From CAIKMD01 sp963702925 (GTDB lineage Bacteria > Pseudomonadota > Alphaproteobacteria > ATCC43930 > CGMCC-115725), in assembly GCA_963702925.1 (NCBI GenBank), contig OY969771.1, forward strand, positions 1,984,001-2,048,000: DNA of 64,000 bases, given 5' to 3'. Of this stretch, positions 17,462 to 25,839 are shown one piece after another (positions within the stretch are counted from its first letter, which is position 1; each line of letters opens with the position of its first letter). The position numbers and the translations under genes were made by a program. The notes beneath the pieces were generated by a model. That model saw only the letters and a program-made list of their open reading frames with translations, was not told where the DNA came from and searched no databases.

Positions 17462-17842
17462 CTATTCCTCGCGCCACGCATCGACGAGATGCCGCGGCCA
17501 GCGGCGCGGCGCGACCAGCATCACGTCAAAACGCGGCGCAAGCCGCGCGAGATCCGGACGGCCCAGCAGAAAATGCGCGAGCGCTCGCGCGATCCGTTGG
17601 CGTTGGCGCGCACCGACCGCCTCGCTGGCCGTCTCGAAGTCATGCCGTGCCTTCACCTCGATCGCCGCGAGAACGCCGCCACGCCGCGCGATCAAATCGA
17701 CCTCGCCGACCGGGGTGCGGTAACGCCGCGCCAGGATGCGATAGCCTTTGAGGCGAAGCTGCCAGAGACACAGGAATTCCGCGCGGCCGCCGCGGCGAAA
17801 AGCGGCGCGCCGTCGCGTCTGGTCGCGATGGGCCGGGCTCAC
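17462..17842 (-). CDS. YraN family protein (UPF0102, nuclease-like fold)
   Basis: A 126-residue member of the UPF0102 family, which has a restriction-endonuclease-like fold. The core motif is visible: GYRILARRYRTPVGEVDLIAR followed by IEVKAR (quoted in two parts; the Glu-Val-Asp and Glu-Val-Lys positions are the presumed active site). The start is GTG at 17842, overlapping the rsmI stop by 4 bases. The biochemical role is unsettled; linkage to rsmI is widespread among proteobacteria. Confidence 0.88.
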   Translation of the reverse strand: MSPAHRDQTRRRAAFRRGGRAEFLCLWQLRLKGYRILARRYRTPVGEVDLIARRGGVLAAIEVKARHDFETASEAVGARQRQRIARALAHFLLGRPDLARLAPRFDVMLVAPRRWPRHLVDAWREE

Positions 17843-18819
17843 ACGTCGCGCCCCGCCAGGATAAGCGCCCGCTGATAGACGGAGCGGCGCGGCCGACCGG
17901 TTGCCTCGGCCACCACGGCGCTCGCATCCTTGATACTCATCGTCGCCAAGGCCGTGCGCAATTGCGCATCGAGCGCGTCGTCGCTCGGCGCTAGGCGCGG
18001 CGCCGCGTCCGGCGGCCCAACGATGACGACCAGCTCGCCCTTGGGCGGCCCCACTACACGGTAATGCTCGGCCAGCTCAACGAGGCTGCCGCGGCGAATT
18101 TCCTCGTAAAGCTTGGTCAGCTCGCGCGCCACCGCCGCCGGACGGGCGCCGAGACATGCGGCCATATCGGCGAGCGACGCCGCCAGCCGCGGCGCGGTTT
18201 CATAAAAGATCAGGCTCGCATCGAGCGTCGCCAGCGTCGTCAAGCTGCGCTTACGCGCTTCCGATTTCGGCGGCAGGAACCCCGCGAAAAGAAACCGGTC
18301 GGAGGGAAGCGCGGAAAGCACCAGCGCCGCCAAGGCCGCGGACGGGCCAGGCAAGGCGGTCACGGCGATCCCTTCCGCGACCGCTTCGCGCACCAGCTTG
18401 AAGCCGGGATCGGAAATCAGCGGCGTCCCCGCATCCGAGACCAGTGCGATGACTGCGCCGGCCTTGAGACGCTCGATCAATTGCGGCCGCATCCGCGCGG
18501 CATTGTGCTCGTGATAAGGCAAGCGCCGGGTCGCCAAGCCGTAATGCGTCAGCAGCTTCGCGGTGACCCGCGTATCCTCGCACGCGATCAGATCGGCCGC
18601 GCCCAAGAGATCGAGCGCGCGCAGCGTGATGTCGCGCAAGTTTCCGATCGGGGTCGCGACAAGGTAAAGGCCGGGCGCGAAAGACGCCGTAGCGGCGCGC
18701 GCCGGTTTACTTCGCGCTTGCGCCTCGATAGGCTCGGCGGCGCCCCGTTCTTCCCGTCCGGAGAGTGCGCGTGTCAGTTTCTGTCCGCCGGCCTGTTGCG
18801 CGCCTTGCCGTCGCGGCAT
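17839..18819 (-). CDS. rsmI: 16S rRNA 2'-O-ribose C1402 methyltransferase
   Basis: A 326-residue SAM-dependent methyltransferase that modifies C1402 of 16S rRNA in the decoding centre. The YLVATPIGNLRDITLRAL, EDTRVTAKLL, YHEHN and SDAGTPLISDPGF segments are diagnostic of the RsmI/YraL family. The conserved core begins only about 50 residues into the protein; the preceding basic and Ala/Gln-rich stretch is poorly conserved. ATG 18819 (GAGGAA upstream) was preferred to 18858. This start lies 48 bases inside the divergent LpoA-like gene, so the two 5' ends overlap. Confidence 0.93.
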   Translation of the reverse strand: MPRRQGAQQAGGQKLTRALSGREERGAAEPIEAQARSKPARAATASFAPGLYLVATPIGNLRDITLRALDLLGAADLIACEDTRVTAKLLTHYGLATRRLPYHEHNAARMRPQLIERLKAGAVIALVSDAGTPLISDPGFKLVREAVAEGIAVTALPGPSAALAALVLSALPSDRFLFAGFLPPKSEARKRSLTTLATLDASLIFYETAPRLAASLADMAACLGARPAAVARELTKLYEEIRRGSLVELAEHYRVVGPPKGELVVIVGPPDAAPRLAPSDDALDAQLRTALATMSIKDASAVVAEATGRPRRSVYQRALILAGRDV

Positions 18820-20030
18820 GTTTCCTCGTTTCCGCGCTGGCGCTTGCCGCTTGCGCAAATATCAAAATACCGGGCTTCACGCCGGCCCCGCAAGCCGCAC
18901 GGCCCGTTCCCGCGCCGACACCGCCTCAGGCACAACAACCGCCCGCGGCCGAGCAAGCGCCGCCGGCGCCCACCGCGCCAGCGCCGGGCATCGCAGCGAG
19001 CGGGAAAATCAATGTCGCCTTGCTGCTGCCGCTGAGCGGTCCGAGCGGCACGCTGGGCCAGGCGATGTTGAACGCGGCGCAAATGGCTTTGTTCGACCTC
19101 GGCGACGACCGGCTCGAATTGCTGACCCGCGACACGCGCGGCTCGGCCGCGGGAGCCACGAGCGCGGCGCAATCGGCGATCGCCGACGGTGCGCAGCTCA
19201 TCCTCGGGCCGCTACTGTCGACCGAGGTCGAGGCGGTGAAGCCCATCGCACAAGGCGCGCATGTGCCGGTGATCGCCTTCTCCACCGCGACGCAGCTTGC
19301 GGGCCAGGGCACCTATCTCATGGGTTTCATGCCGGATCAGGAAATCGCGCGCGTCACCGCCTATGCGCATGCGCAAGGGCGTCAGCGCTTTGCCGTGCTG
19401 GCGCCGCGTTCGGCCTATGGCGATGTCGTCGTCGATGCGGTGCAGAAGGCCGTCACCGCCAACGCCGCAACCTTGGTGCGAGTGGAATATTACGACCCGT
19501 CGATCAACGATATGGCGTCGGCCGTGCGCGGTTTCGCAGCGGAAGGCCATGATTTCGACGCTTTGTTCCTTCCGGAAGGCGATGGCAGGCTGAAGGCGTT
19601 GGCGCCACAGCTGCCTTATTTCCGGATCGACCCCGACGAGGTGAAATTTCTCGGCACGGGATTGTGGGACGAACCCGGGCTCGGCACCGAGCCGGCGCTC
19701 GAAAGTGCCTGGTATGCGGCCCCGCCGCCGGCATCGCGCGCGGCCTTTGTGAAGCGTTACCAGGACCTCTATCAATCGGCGCCGCCGCGCCTTGCGACCT
19801 TGGGCTATGACGCCACCGCCTTGGCAGCCGTACTGTCGCGCGGCAGCCAAGGCGCCGATTTCTCGCCGGCCACGCTTACCAGCCCCAACGGCTTCAGCGG
19901 CATTGACGGGATTTTCCGCCTGCGGCCCGACGGGCTCGTGCAACGCGGGCTTGCCGTGCTCGAAGTGCATCGCGGCGCCGGCACCGTGATCGACCCCGCG
20001 CCGCAAAGTTTCCAGGAGCAGGGATTTTAG
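18771..20030 (+). CDS. Penicillin-binding protein activator LpoA-like lipoprotein (periplasmic-binding fold)
   Basis: A 419-residue lipoprotein with lipobox (LALAAC), a Pro/Ala/Gln-rich linker at about residues 40-75, and a type I periplasmic binding-protein domain (INVALLLPLSGPSGTLGQAM, ILGPLLSTEVEAV). This architecture matches the LpoA C-terminal domain, which activates class A penicillin-binding proteins from the outer membrane. The N-terminal TPR-like part of enterobacterial LpoA is absent, as is common in alphaproteobacteria. GTG 18771 is 7 bases after GGAG and was preferred to GTG 18765. An amino-acid ABC binding protein is the alternative, but the lipobox and rsmI linkage favour LpoA. 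Confidence 0.8.
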   Translation: MSVSVRRPVARLAVAACFLVSALALAACANIKIPGFTPAPQAARPVPAPTPPQAQQPPAAEQAPPAPTAPAPGIAASGKINVALLLPLSGPSGTLGQAMLNAAQMALFDLGDDRLELLTRDTRGSAAGATSAAQSAIADGAQLILGPLLSTEVEAVKPIAQGAHVPVIAFSTATQLAGQGTYLMGFMPDQEIARVTAYAHAQGRQRFAVLAPRSAYGDVVVDAVQKAVTANAATLVRVEYYDPSINDMASAVRGFAAEGHDFDALFLPEGDGRLKALAPQLPYFRIDPDEVKFLGTGLWDEPGLGTEPALESAWYAAPPPASRAAFVKRYQDLYQSAPPRLATLGYDATALAAVLSRGSQGADFSPATLTSPNGFSGIDGIFRLRPDGLVQRGLAVLEVHRGAGTVIDPAPQSFQEQGF

Positions 20031-20039
20031 CGCAACGGC

Positions 20040-21194
20040 TTAAGCCAGTAATGAAGCAAGCACAGCGTTGAGACGCTGGCGCCCCGATGCCGTCGCGCGC
20101 AAGCCGGCGAAATCCACAACCAGAAATCCGCCCTCGACCAGCGGTTGAAGCTTGCGCGGATCGAGCGCTGCTTCGATCTCGGCGCCGGTTTCGGCGCGGA
20201 AGCGGTCGCGACTTACGCCTTCCGCGAGCCGCAATGCCATCATCAGCAGCTCGTCGCGGCGCTCGCCAGAATCGAGCGCGAGCGCCTCATCGCAGCCATT
20301 CCCGGTCGCCTCGACCGCCTGCAACCAGCTTTCCGGCGCGCGCCGGTTTTTGATCGCACGCTTTTGCCCGTCCAGGGTCAAGCGCCCATGCGCGCCGGGA
20401 CCGATGCCGAGATAATCTTCGTAACGCCAATAAACGAGATTGTGCCGGCAGGCGCCGCCCGGACGCGCGTGATTGGAGATTTCGTAGGCCGGCAGGCCGG
20501 CGGCATCGAGCGTGCTCTGAGTCGTCTCGTAGAGCGCGCCCTGGACCTCTTCGTCCGGAAGGACGAAATCGCCGCGCGCATAAGCCGTGGCAAAGGCGGT
20601 GCCGGCCTCGATGGTGAGCTGATAGACCGAGAGATGGTCGCCGGCCATGGCGAGTCCGGCGCGCAGCTCTTCCTGCCAGGCCGCCACCGTCTGGCCGGGC
20701 CGCGCATAGATGAGGTCGAAGGAAAAGCGTGGAAAATTCTTGGCGGCGAGAGAAACCGCCATGCGCGCTTGCGCCGCATCATGGCCGCGCCCCAGGAAAC
20801 GCAGCGCGGAATCCTCGAGCGCCTGAACGCCGAGCGAAAGGCGGTTGACGCCGGCAACGCGCAAATCGCGAAACCGCGCGGCCTCGACCGAGGTCGGATT
20901 GGCCTCGAGCGTGATTTCAGTCTCGGGGCCGAGACCCCAATGCGTGCCAATCCGATCGAGCAGCGCCGCAACGGTGTGCGGCTCCATCAATGACGGCGTG
21001 CCGCCGCCGAAGAAGATTGAGGCGACCGAGCGGCCTTTCAGCGCTTCCGCGGCATGATCGAGTTCTCGCAACAGCGCGGCACGCCAACGCGCCTCGTCGA
21101 CGCCATCGCGCACATGCGAGTTGAAATCGCAATAGGGACATTTCGACTTGCAAAACGGCCAATGGATATAGATGCCGAAGCCCGGATCGGCCAT
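20040..21194 (-). CDS. hemW: Radical SAM heme chaperone HemW
   Basis: A 384-residue radical SAM protein. The 4Fe-4S motif is Cys15-x3-Cys19-x2-Cys22 in FCKSKCPYCDFN, with the extra features (IYIHWPF start, FGGGTPSLM, EANPTSVE) that separate HemW and HemN. HemW proteins bind heme and deliver it to respiratory enzymes rather than oxidising coproporphyrinogen. It is the third gene of the rph-rdgB-hemW operon, 3 bases after rdgB, an arrangement common in alphaproteobacteria. It converges on the LpoA-like gene with a 9-base gap. Confidence 0.93.
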   Translation of the reverse strand: MADPGFGIYIHWPFCKSKCPYCDFNSHVRDGVDEARWRAALLRELDHAAEALKGRSVASIFFGGGTPSLMEPHTVAALLDRIGTHWGLGPETEITLEANPTSVEAARFRDLRVAGVNRLSLGVQALEDSALRFLGRGHDAAQARMAVSLAAKNFPRFSFDLIYARPGQTVAAWQEELRAGLAMAGDHLSVYQLTIEAGTAFATAYARGDFVLPDEEVQGALYETTQSTLDAAGLPAYEISNHARPGGACRHNLVYWRYEDYLGIGPGAHGRLTLDGQKRAIKNRRAPESWLQAVEATGNGCDEALALDSGERRDELLMMALRLAEGVSRDRFRAETGAEIEAALDPRKLQPLVEGGFLVVDFAGLRATASGRQRLNAVLASLLA

Positions 21195-21197
21195 GAC

Positions 21198-21812
21198 TCA
21201 ACCCGCGGCGCGCGCGGCGCCGAAACAGGCTTCGGCCAGTTTCCGAAACGCCACGGTGCGATGGCTGACTTGCATCCGGGTCGTGGCATCGAGCTCGCCG
21301 AAGGTTTGGGTTTGCCCTTGCGGCAAGAAGATCGGGTCGTAGCCGAAGCCGAGTGTGCCGCGCGGCGGAAACACCACGCTGCCATGGACCTCGCCGCGGA
21401 AAGTTTCGACGAGGCCATCGGGCCAGGCGAGCGCGAGCACGGCCACGAAATAGGCGCGCCGATCGCTCTTGCCGTGAAGCTCGCGTTCGACGCGCGCCAT
21501 GGCCGGTCCAAAATCTTTGCCCTCACCCGCCCAGCGCGCGGAATAGATCCCCGGGGCGCCGCCCAAGGCCGAGACGACCAGCCCCGAATCATCCGCCAAG
21601 GCAGGCAAGCCGCTTGCCGCGGCCGCGGCGCGCGCCTTGAGCTCGGCATTCGCTTCGAAACTGTCGCCGGTTTCGTCCGGCTCGGCCAGGCCAAGCGCAC
21701 CAGCGCTCGCCGCCTCGATGCCATAAGGACGGAGTAGATCTTCCATCTCGGCAAGCTTGCCGCGATTATGCGTGGCGATCACCAAAGTGCCGCCCGCCAA
21801 GCGCCGTGCCAT
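21198..21812 (-). CDS. rdgB: XTP/dITP diphosphatase (non-canonical purine NTP pyrophosphatase)
   Basis: A 204-residue HAM1/RdgB enzyme that cleans ITP, dITP and XTP from the nucleotide pool. The N-terminal THNRGKLAEMEDLL matches the substrate-binding SHNxGKxxE motif (Thr replaces Ser). ALADDSGL carries the metal-binding Asp pair, and FGYDPIFLPQG and the final SHRTVAFRKLA are typical. It lies 2 bases after rph and 3 bases before hemW. Confidence 0.96.
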   Translation of the reverse strand: MARRLAGGTLVIATHNRGKLAEMEDLLRPYGIEAASAGALGLAEPDETGDSFEANAELKARAAAAASGLPALADDSGLVVSALGGAPGIYSARWAGEGKDFGPAMARVERELHGKSDRRAYFVAVLALAWPDGLVETFRGEVHGSVVFPPRGTLGFGYDPIFLPQGQTQTFGELDATTRMQVSHRTVAFRKLAEACFGAARAAG

Positions 21813-21814
21813 CG

Positions 21815-22537
21815 TTAGGCCAGTCCGAGTGCCCGGCGCTGCAAGCCGATCAATTCCGCGACACCGCTGCGCGCGAGCCGCAACAGCTCGGCGAATTGCG
21901 CCTCCGCGAAGGGCACGTGCTCGGCCGTCGCTTGGATCTCGACGATGCCGCCCTTGGCCGTCAACACGAAATTGGCGTCGGTCGCGGCGGTCGAATCCTC
22001 GGCATAATCGAGATCGAGCACCGCGCAGGATTCGTGGATGCCACAGGAAACCGCCGCCACCGCGTCGGCAAGCGGCGAAGCGGCCAACAGCTTCGCGTCG
22101 ACCAGGCGCTGGATTGCCTGGTGAAGCGCGACATAGCTGCCGGTGATTGCCGCCGTGCGCGTGCCGCCATCGGCCTGAAGCACATCGCAGTCGATGCGGA
22201 CCTGACGTTCGCCCAGCGCCGCGAGATCGGTGACGGCGCGCAGGCTGCGACCGATGAGGCGCTGGATTTCTTGTGTGCGGCCCGTTTGCTTGCCGCGAGC
22301 CGCTTCACGGTCGGTGCGGGTTTGGGTCGAGCGCGGCAGCATGCCGTATTCCGCCGTCACCCAGCCACGGCCGGTGTTGCGCAAGAAAGGCGGCACTTTC
22401 TCTTCCACGGTTGCGGTACATAGAACATGAGTATCGCCAAAGCGCGCAAGGCAGGAGCCTTCGGCATATTTCGCGAAACCGGGTTCAAGAGCGACGGCGC
22501 GCATCTGGTCGGGAGCGCGGCCGGAAGGGCGTGGCAT
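21815..22537 (-). CDS. rph: Ribonuclease PH
   Basis: A 240-residue phosphorolytic 3' exoribonuclease that trims tRNA ends. MPRPSGRAPDQMRAV, GDTHVLCTATVEEKVPPF, GWVTAEYGMLPRST and the phosphate-binding GRTQEIQRLIGRSLR are all diagnostic. It is the promoter-proximal gene of rph-rdgB-hemW and is divergent from hrcA across a 144-base gap. Confidence 0.97.
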   Translation of the reverse strand: MPRPSGRAPDQMRAVALEPGFAKYAEGSCLARFGDTHVLCTATVEEKVPPFLRNTGRGWVTAEYGMLPRSTQTRTDREAARGKQTGRTQEIQRLIGRSLRAVTDLAALGERQVRIDCDVLQADGGTRTAAITGSYVALHQAIQRLVDAKLLAASPLADAVAAVSCGIHESCAVLDLDYAEDSTAATDANFVLTAKGGIVEIQATAEHVPFAEAQFAELLRLARSGVAELIGLQRRALGLA

Positions 22538-22644
22538 GATTTGTCCTCGTGGTGAGGGGCGAAACGTAATGCGCCGATGACGCCAGGTAAAGGGAGGTTA
22601 AGGAGCGGCGACGCTTTGCGAGAACGGCGCCGCATCCCTTTAGG

Positions 22645-22673
22645 TTGACGCTTTGGCGCGCCATTCCTACATT
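22645..22673 (+). promoter_or_regulatory. Candidate sigma-70 promoter of hrcA-grpE
   Basis: TTGACG (22645-22650), a 17-base spacer and TACATT (22668-22673, 4 of 6 matches). The predicted transcription start is within a few bases of the hrcA ATG, so the mRNA could be nearly leaderless. The element overlaps the inverted repeat at 22653-22682. Confidence 0.45.
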
Positions 22674-22682
22674 TCGCGCCAA
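22653..22682. promoter_or_regulatory. Inverted repeat overlapping promoter and start of hrcA, possible operator
   Basis: TTGGCGCG (22653-22660) and CGCGCCAA (22675-22682) are perfect 8-base arms around a 14-base spacer. The repeat covers the spacer and -10 of the candidate promoter and ends on the first base of the hrcA ATG. It is not a CIRCE element (TTAGCACTC-N9-GAGTGCTAA), which I could not find upstream of hrcA or dnaK. Confidence 0.45.
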
Positions 22683-23740
22683 TGTCCCAGCAAATACCGA
22701 AGCCCACGATTAGCGAGCTTAACGATCGCAGCCGGGAAATTTTCCGGATGATCGTTGACGCTTACGTCGAGACCGGCGAACCGGTGGGCTCGCGCACCCT
22801 GGCGCGGCGCAGCCGGCTGGAATTGTCGCCGGCCTCGATCCGCAACGTCATGGCCGATCTCGAAGAAGCAGGTTTGCTGTTCGCGCCACATACCTCGGCG
22901 GGACGGCTTCCGACCGAGGCTGGGCTGCGGCTTTTCGTCAGCGGGCTCTTGGAGCTGGGCGGGCCGAGCGAGGCCGAGCGGCAAAGCATCGAGGGACGGT
23001 GCGCCGCGGCGGGCAAAAGCCTGCCCGAGGCGCTCATGGAAGCGACCAGCGCGCTGTCGGGCCTGTCGCGTTGCGCCAGCCTCGTGATCGCGCCCAAGAC
23101 CGAGCGGCCTTTGAAACATCTCGAATTCGTGCCGCTGTCGCCGGGCCGCGCCCTGGTCGTGCTTGTGACCGAGGACGGTCTGGTCGAGAACCGGCTGATC
23201 GAGGTGCCTCTGGGCACGCCGCCCTCGACCCTGCAGGCGGCCACCAATTATCTCAACAGCCGGCTTCTGGGCCACACGGTCGATGAAACCAAAACGGCGA
23301 TCCTGGCAGAGGTTGAGTCGCGCCGCGCCCAGCTCGACGAGCTGACCGCGAAGCTGGTCGAAGCGGGCCTCGCCTCTTGGGCAGGCGGCACCGAACCCAG
23401 CGCGCTGATCGTGCGCGGGCAAGCCAATCTGTTGGAGGATGTGACCGCACTTGCGGATCTGGAGCGCCTGCGTTCGCTCTTCGACATGCTCGAAACCAAG
23501 GAAGCGATGGTTCGACTGCTCGACGCGACGCGCGAAGGCGAAGGCGTGCAGATCTATATCGGTTCGGATAATCCGCTGTTCGGCGTCGCCGGCTGCTCGG
23601 TCGTGGTGGCGCCCTATACCAACAGCCGCGAGCAAATCGTCGGCGCGATCGGCGTGATTGGGCCGACGCGCATCAACTATGCCCGCATCATTCCGTTGGT
23701 CGATTACACGGCGAAGGTGATCGGACGGATGTTGGGCTGA
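22682..23740 (+). CDS. hrcA: Heat-inducible transcription repressor HrcA
   Basis: A 352-residue repressor of chaperone operons. The N-terminal winged helix (IFRMIVDAYVETGEPVGSRT, with LSPASIRNVMADLEEAGLL) and the central GAF-like and dimerisation domains fit the family, as do IYIGSDNPLFGVAGCSVV and the terminal GPTRINYARIIPLVDY. HrcA usually binds CIRCE operators and is kept active by GroEL. Since no CIRCE is seen here, its target is probably a groESL operon elsewhere. It is followed after 5 bases by grpE. Confidence 0.95.
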   Translation: MSQQIPKPTISELNDRSREIFRMIVDAYVETGEPVGSRTLARRSRLELSPASIRNVMADLEEAGLLFAPHTSAGRLPTEAGLRLFVSGLLELGGPSEAERQSIEGRCAAAGKSLPEALMEATSALSGLSRCASLVIAPKTERPLKHLEFVPLSPGRALVVLVTEDGLVENRLIEVPLGTPPSTLQAATNYLNSRLLGHTVDETKTAILAEVESRRAQLDELTAKLVEAGLASWAGGTEPSALIVRGQANLLEDVTALADLERLRSLFDMLETKEAMVRLLDATREGEGVQIYIGSDNPLFGVAGCSVVVAPYTNSREQIVGAIGVIGPTRINYARIIPLVDYTAKVIGRMLG

Positions 23741-23745
23741 GAGAA

Positions 23746-24321
23746 ATGAGCGAGATGAGCCAGGAAAACGAAGAAAGCAAAAATCCCGAGACGGTGCCAG
23801 GCGAAACGCCGCCCGAAAGCTCGGCAAAACTCGAAGCCGAGCTTGCCGAGACCAAGGATCGGCTACTACGCACTTTGGCCGAAGCCGAGAACCAGCGCCG
23901 CCGCGCGCAACGCGAGCGCGAGGATGCGCAGCGTTATGCCTCCGCCAATTTCGCGAAAGATCTGCTCGACGTTGCGGATAATCTGCGCCGTGCACTGGCC
24001 AGCGTCGCCGCGGATGAGATGCAGGACGAAAAGGTGAAAGCGTTGCTGGAAGGCGTCGCCGCGACCGAGCGCGCTTTGCTGGCCGCCTTCGAGCGCAACG
24101 GCCTTCGCCGCATCGAGCCGCAACCGGGCGAGCGCTTTGACTTCAACCTGCATCAGGCGATGTTCGAGGTCGAGAACAGCGGCCGTCCCGCCGGTAGCAT
24201 CGTGCAGGTGCTGCAAGCCGGCTATCAAATGCACGACCGGTTGCTGCGGCCAGCACTGGTCGGCGTCGCCAAGGCCGAAGCGCCATCGGGCGACCGGCCG
24301 CGAGTCGATACGGTGGTATAA
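23746..24321 (+). CDS. grpE: GrpE nucleotide exchange factor of DnaK
   Basis: A 191-residue GrpE. A charged, Glu-rich N-terminal tail and long coiled coil (about residues 25-80, with TLAEAENQRRRAQREREDA) lead into a four-helix part and a C-terminal beta-wing domain. FDFNLHQAMFEVENSGRPAG and IVQVLQAGYQMHDRLLRPA (quoted separately) match the GrpE signature. It speeds ADP release from DnaK. It lies 5 bases after hrcA; dnaK is unusually 2.9 kb further downstream rather than adjacent. Confidence 0.96.
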   Translation: MSEMSQENEESKNPETVPGETPPESSAKLEAELAETKDRLLRTLAEAENQRRRAQREREDAQRYASANFAKDLLDVADNLRRALASVAADEMQDEKVKALLEGVAATERALLAAFERNGLRRIEPQPGERFDFNLHQAMFEVENSGRPAGSIVQVLQAGYQMHDRLLRPALVGVAKAEAPSGDRPRVDTVV

Positions 24322-24363
24322 TCGCGCCGTCGCCAGCGGCGGCGCGCCAAAGGGAGAGACAGC

Positions 24364-25245
24364 ATGGCGGGGGCGGCCAAGGTTTTTCTCGATTACACGC
24401 AGCAGGAACTCGACGACGCCTTCGAGCAGAGTTTGTGGGCGCCGAATTTCGAGGCCTTGCGCGAGCAAACCAAGCTTCGCTGTGCGGAATTGCGCGGCCG
24501 CCTCAAACATGTCGAGGCGAGCTACGGGCCGAGCGCTGACGAAACGCTGGAAATCTTTCCTGCGGCGAAGGCCGGCGCGCCCGTGCTGGTTTACGTCCAT
24601 GGCGGACGCTGGAAACCGCAGCCTGATAATGCTTTCGTGTTTTTCGCCTATACCGTCATCAATGCCGGCGCGCATTTCGTCGCGCTGCGCTTTGCGACGC
24701 TTGATCCGCCAAACTCGCCGATCCGTATGCCGGACATGATCGCGCAACTACGCCGTGCGGTGATCTGGTTGTCGCGCAATGCCGCAAGCTTCGGCGGCGA
24801 TCCGGCGCGGCTTCACCTGATCGGCCATTCCTCGGGCGCGCATCTAGCGAGCGTTCTGCTGACCACGGATTGGAGCCGGTTGGATGCGCCGCCGGACATC
24901 GTGAAAAGCGGCACGTGCGTTTCCGGCATGTACGATCTCCTCCCGGTGATGCTTTCGGCACGTAGCGCCTATGTGAAGCTTTCGGCGGCGGAAGAGGACG
25001 AGTTCAGCGCGATCCGGCATCTCGACCGCGTGCACGCGCCGATCACGGTCGCCTATGGCGACAAGGAAAGCCCGGAGTTCCAGCGCCAAGGGCGCGAATT
25101 TGCCGCGGCAATGCGCGCGCGCGGCTTGGCCGGAGAGACGCTCGTCCTTGCCGGCTTGAATCATTTCGAGGGCATCCGAGCGATGATGGAGCCGCGTTCG
25201 CCCTTGGCGCAAAGCGTGCTGGCGCGGCTGGAGACGCGGCCATGA
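24364..25245 (+). CDS. Alpha/beta hydrolase, kynurenine formamidase-like
   Basis: A 293-residue alpha/beta hydrolase of the HSL/arylformamidase type. The oxyanion motif is VYVHGGRW (about residues 77-83), the nucleophile is Ser156 in GHSSGAH, and a C-terminal His sits in GLNHFEG. The N-terminal segment (DYTQQELDDAFEQS) resembles the start of eukaryotic-type kynurenine formamidases, but no other tryptophan-degradation gene is nearby, so ester or amide specificity is open. It is coupled by a 4-base ATGA overlap to the lipocalin-like gene. Confidence 0.78.
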   Translation: MAGAAKVFLDYTQQELDDAFEQSLWAPNFEALREQTKLRCAELRGRLKHVEASYGPSADETLEIFPAAKAGAPVLVYVHGGRWKPQPDNAFVFFAYTVINAGAHFVALRFATLDPPNSPIRMPDMIAQLRRAVIWLSRNAASFGGDPARLHLIGHSSGAHLASVLLTTDWSRLDAPPDIVKSGTCVSGMYDLLPVMLSARSAYVKLSAAEEDEFSAIRHLDRVHAPITVAYGDKESPEFQRQGREFAAAMRARGLAGETLVLAGLNHFEGIRAMMEPRSPLAQSVLARLETRP

Positions 25246-25691
25246 GCGACGGACGGCCGACGCCGGCCCAGCTTTACGGCACGTGGAAGCTGGTTTCCAA
25301 CACGCTCCTCGACCTGGAAGGCAAGACGCTTCACCCGTTGGGCGAAAAGCCGCGCGGCTATCTTACCTTGACGCCCGAAGGCCGGTTCGTTGCGATTCTC
25401 GCCGGCGAGACGCGCAAAGCCGGAGACAGCGTCGCGGAATTGGCCGCCTTGCAGCGCTCCTTCGTCGGCTATACCGGCCGCTTCACGCTCGAGCCCAATC
25501 CCGACGATCCGCAGGGTCTGACCTTGCGCAATCGGGTCGAAGTGGCGTGGAACGAAGCCTGGGTCGGCACCGAGCAGATCCGGTACCTATCGCTCCAAGG
25601 CGACGTTTTGACCATTACGGCCAGACCGGAAATCGGTGCCTTCGGCACAAAGGTCAAACTTGCCACGATCATCTGGCAACGTTCGCGTTAG
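25242..25691 (+). CDS. Lipocalin-like domain protein (PF13924-type)
   Basis: A 149-residue cytoplasmic protein with no signal peptide. The opening LYGTWKLVSNTLLD, then GYLTLTPEGRFVAIL and FTLEPNPDD, match the lipocalin-like_5 family of small beta-barrel proteins, whose ligands are mostly unknown. The 4-base overlap with the upstream hydrolase suggests a functional pair, perhaps with the barrel binding the hydrolase substrate or product; that is inference. Confidence 0.7.
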   Translation: MSDGRPTPAQLYGTWKLVSNTLLDLEGKTLHPLGEKPRGYLTLTPEGRFVAILAGETRKAGDSVAELAALQRSFVGYTGRFTLEPNPDDPQGLTLRNRVEVAWNEAWVGTEQIRYLSLQGDVLTITARPEIGAFGTKVKLATIIWQRSR

Positions 25692-25788
25692 TCCGAATCA
25701 AACGAACCCTATAACGCCAAAATTACTCAATAACTTATCGCAGGGGGCTTGCCTACCGGTACCCTGTGCTAATAAGTCGCATTTGCAC

Positions 25789-25803
25789 TGAGAATCATTT
25801 GCA
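25789..25803. promoter_or_regulatory. Fur-box-like sequence
   Basis: TGAGAATCATTTGCA matches the 7-1-7 Fur core TGATAATnATTATCA at 11 of 14 defined positions. It is flanked by ACTG and CAGT in a longer imperfect palindrome, and lies 37 bases before the cupredoxin start. The most likely regulator is Fur or a related iron-responsive repressor. Confidence 0.55.
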
Positions 25804-25839
25804 GTTAGGGTTGGGTCCAAGAAAGTGGGGGCAAGCTCG

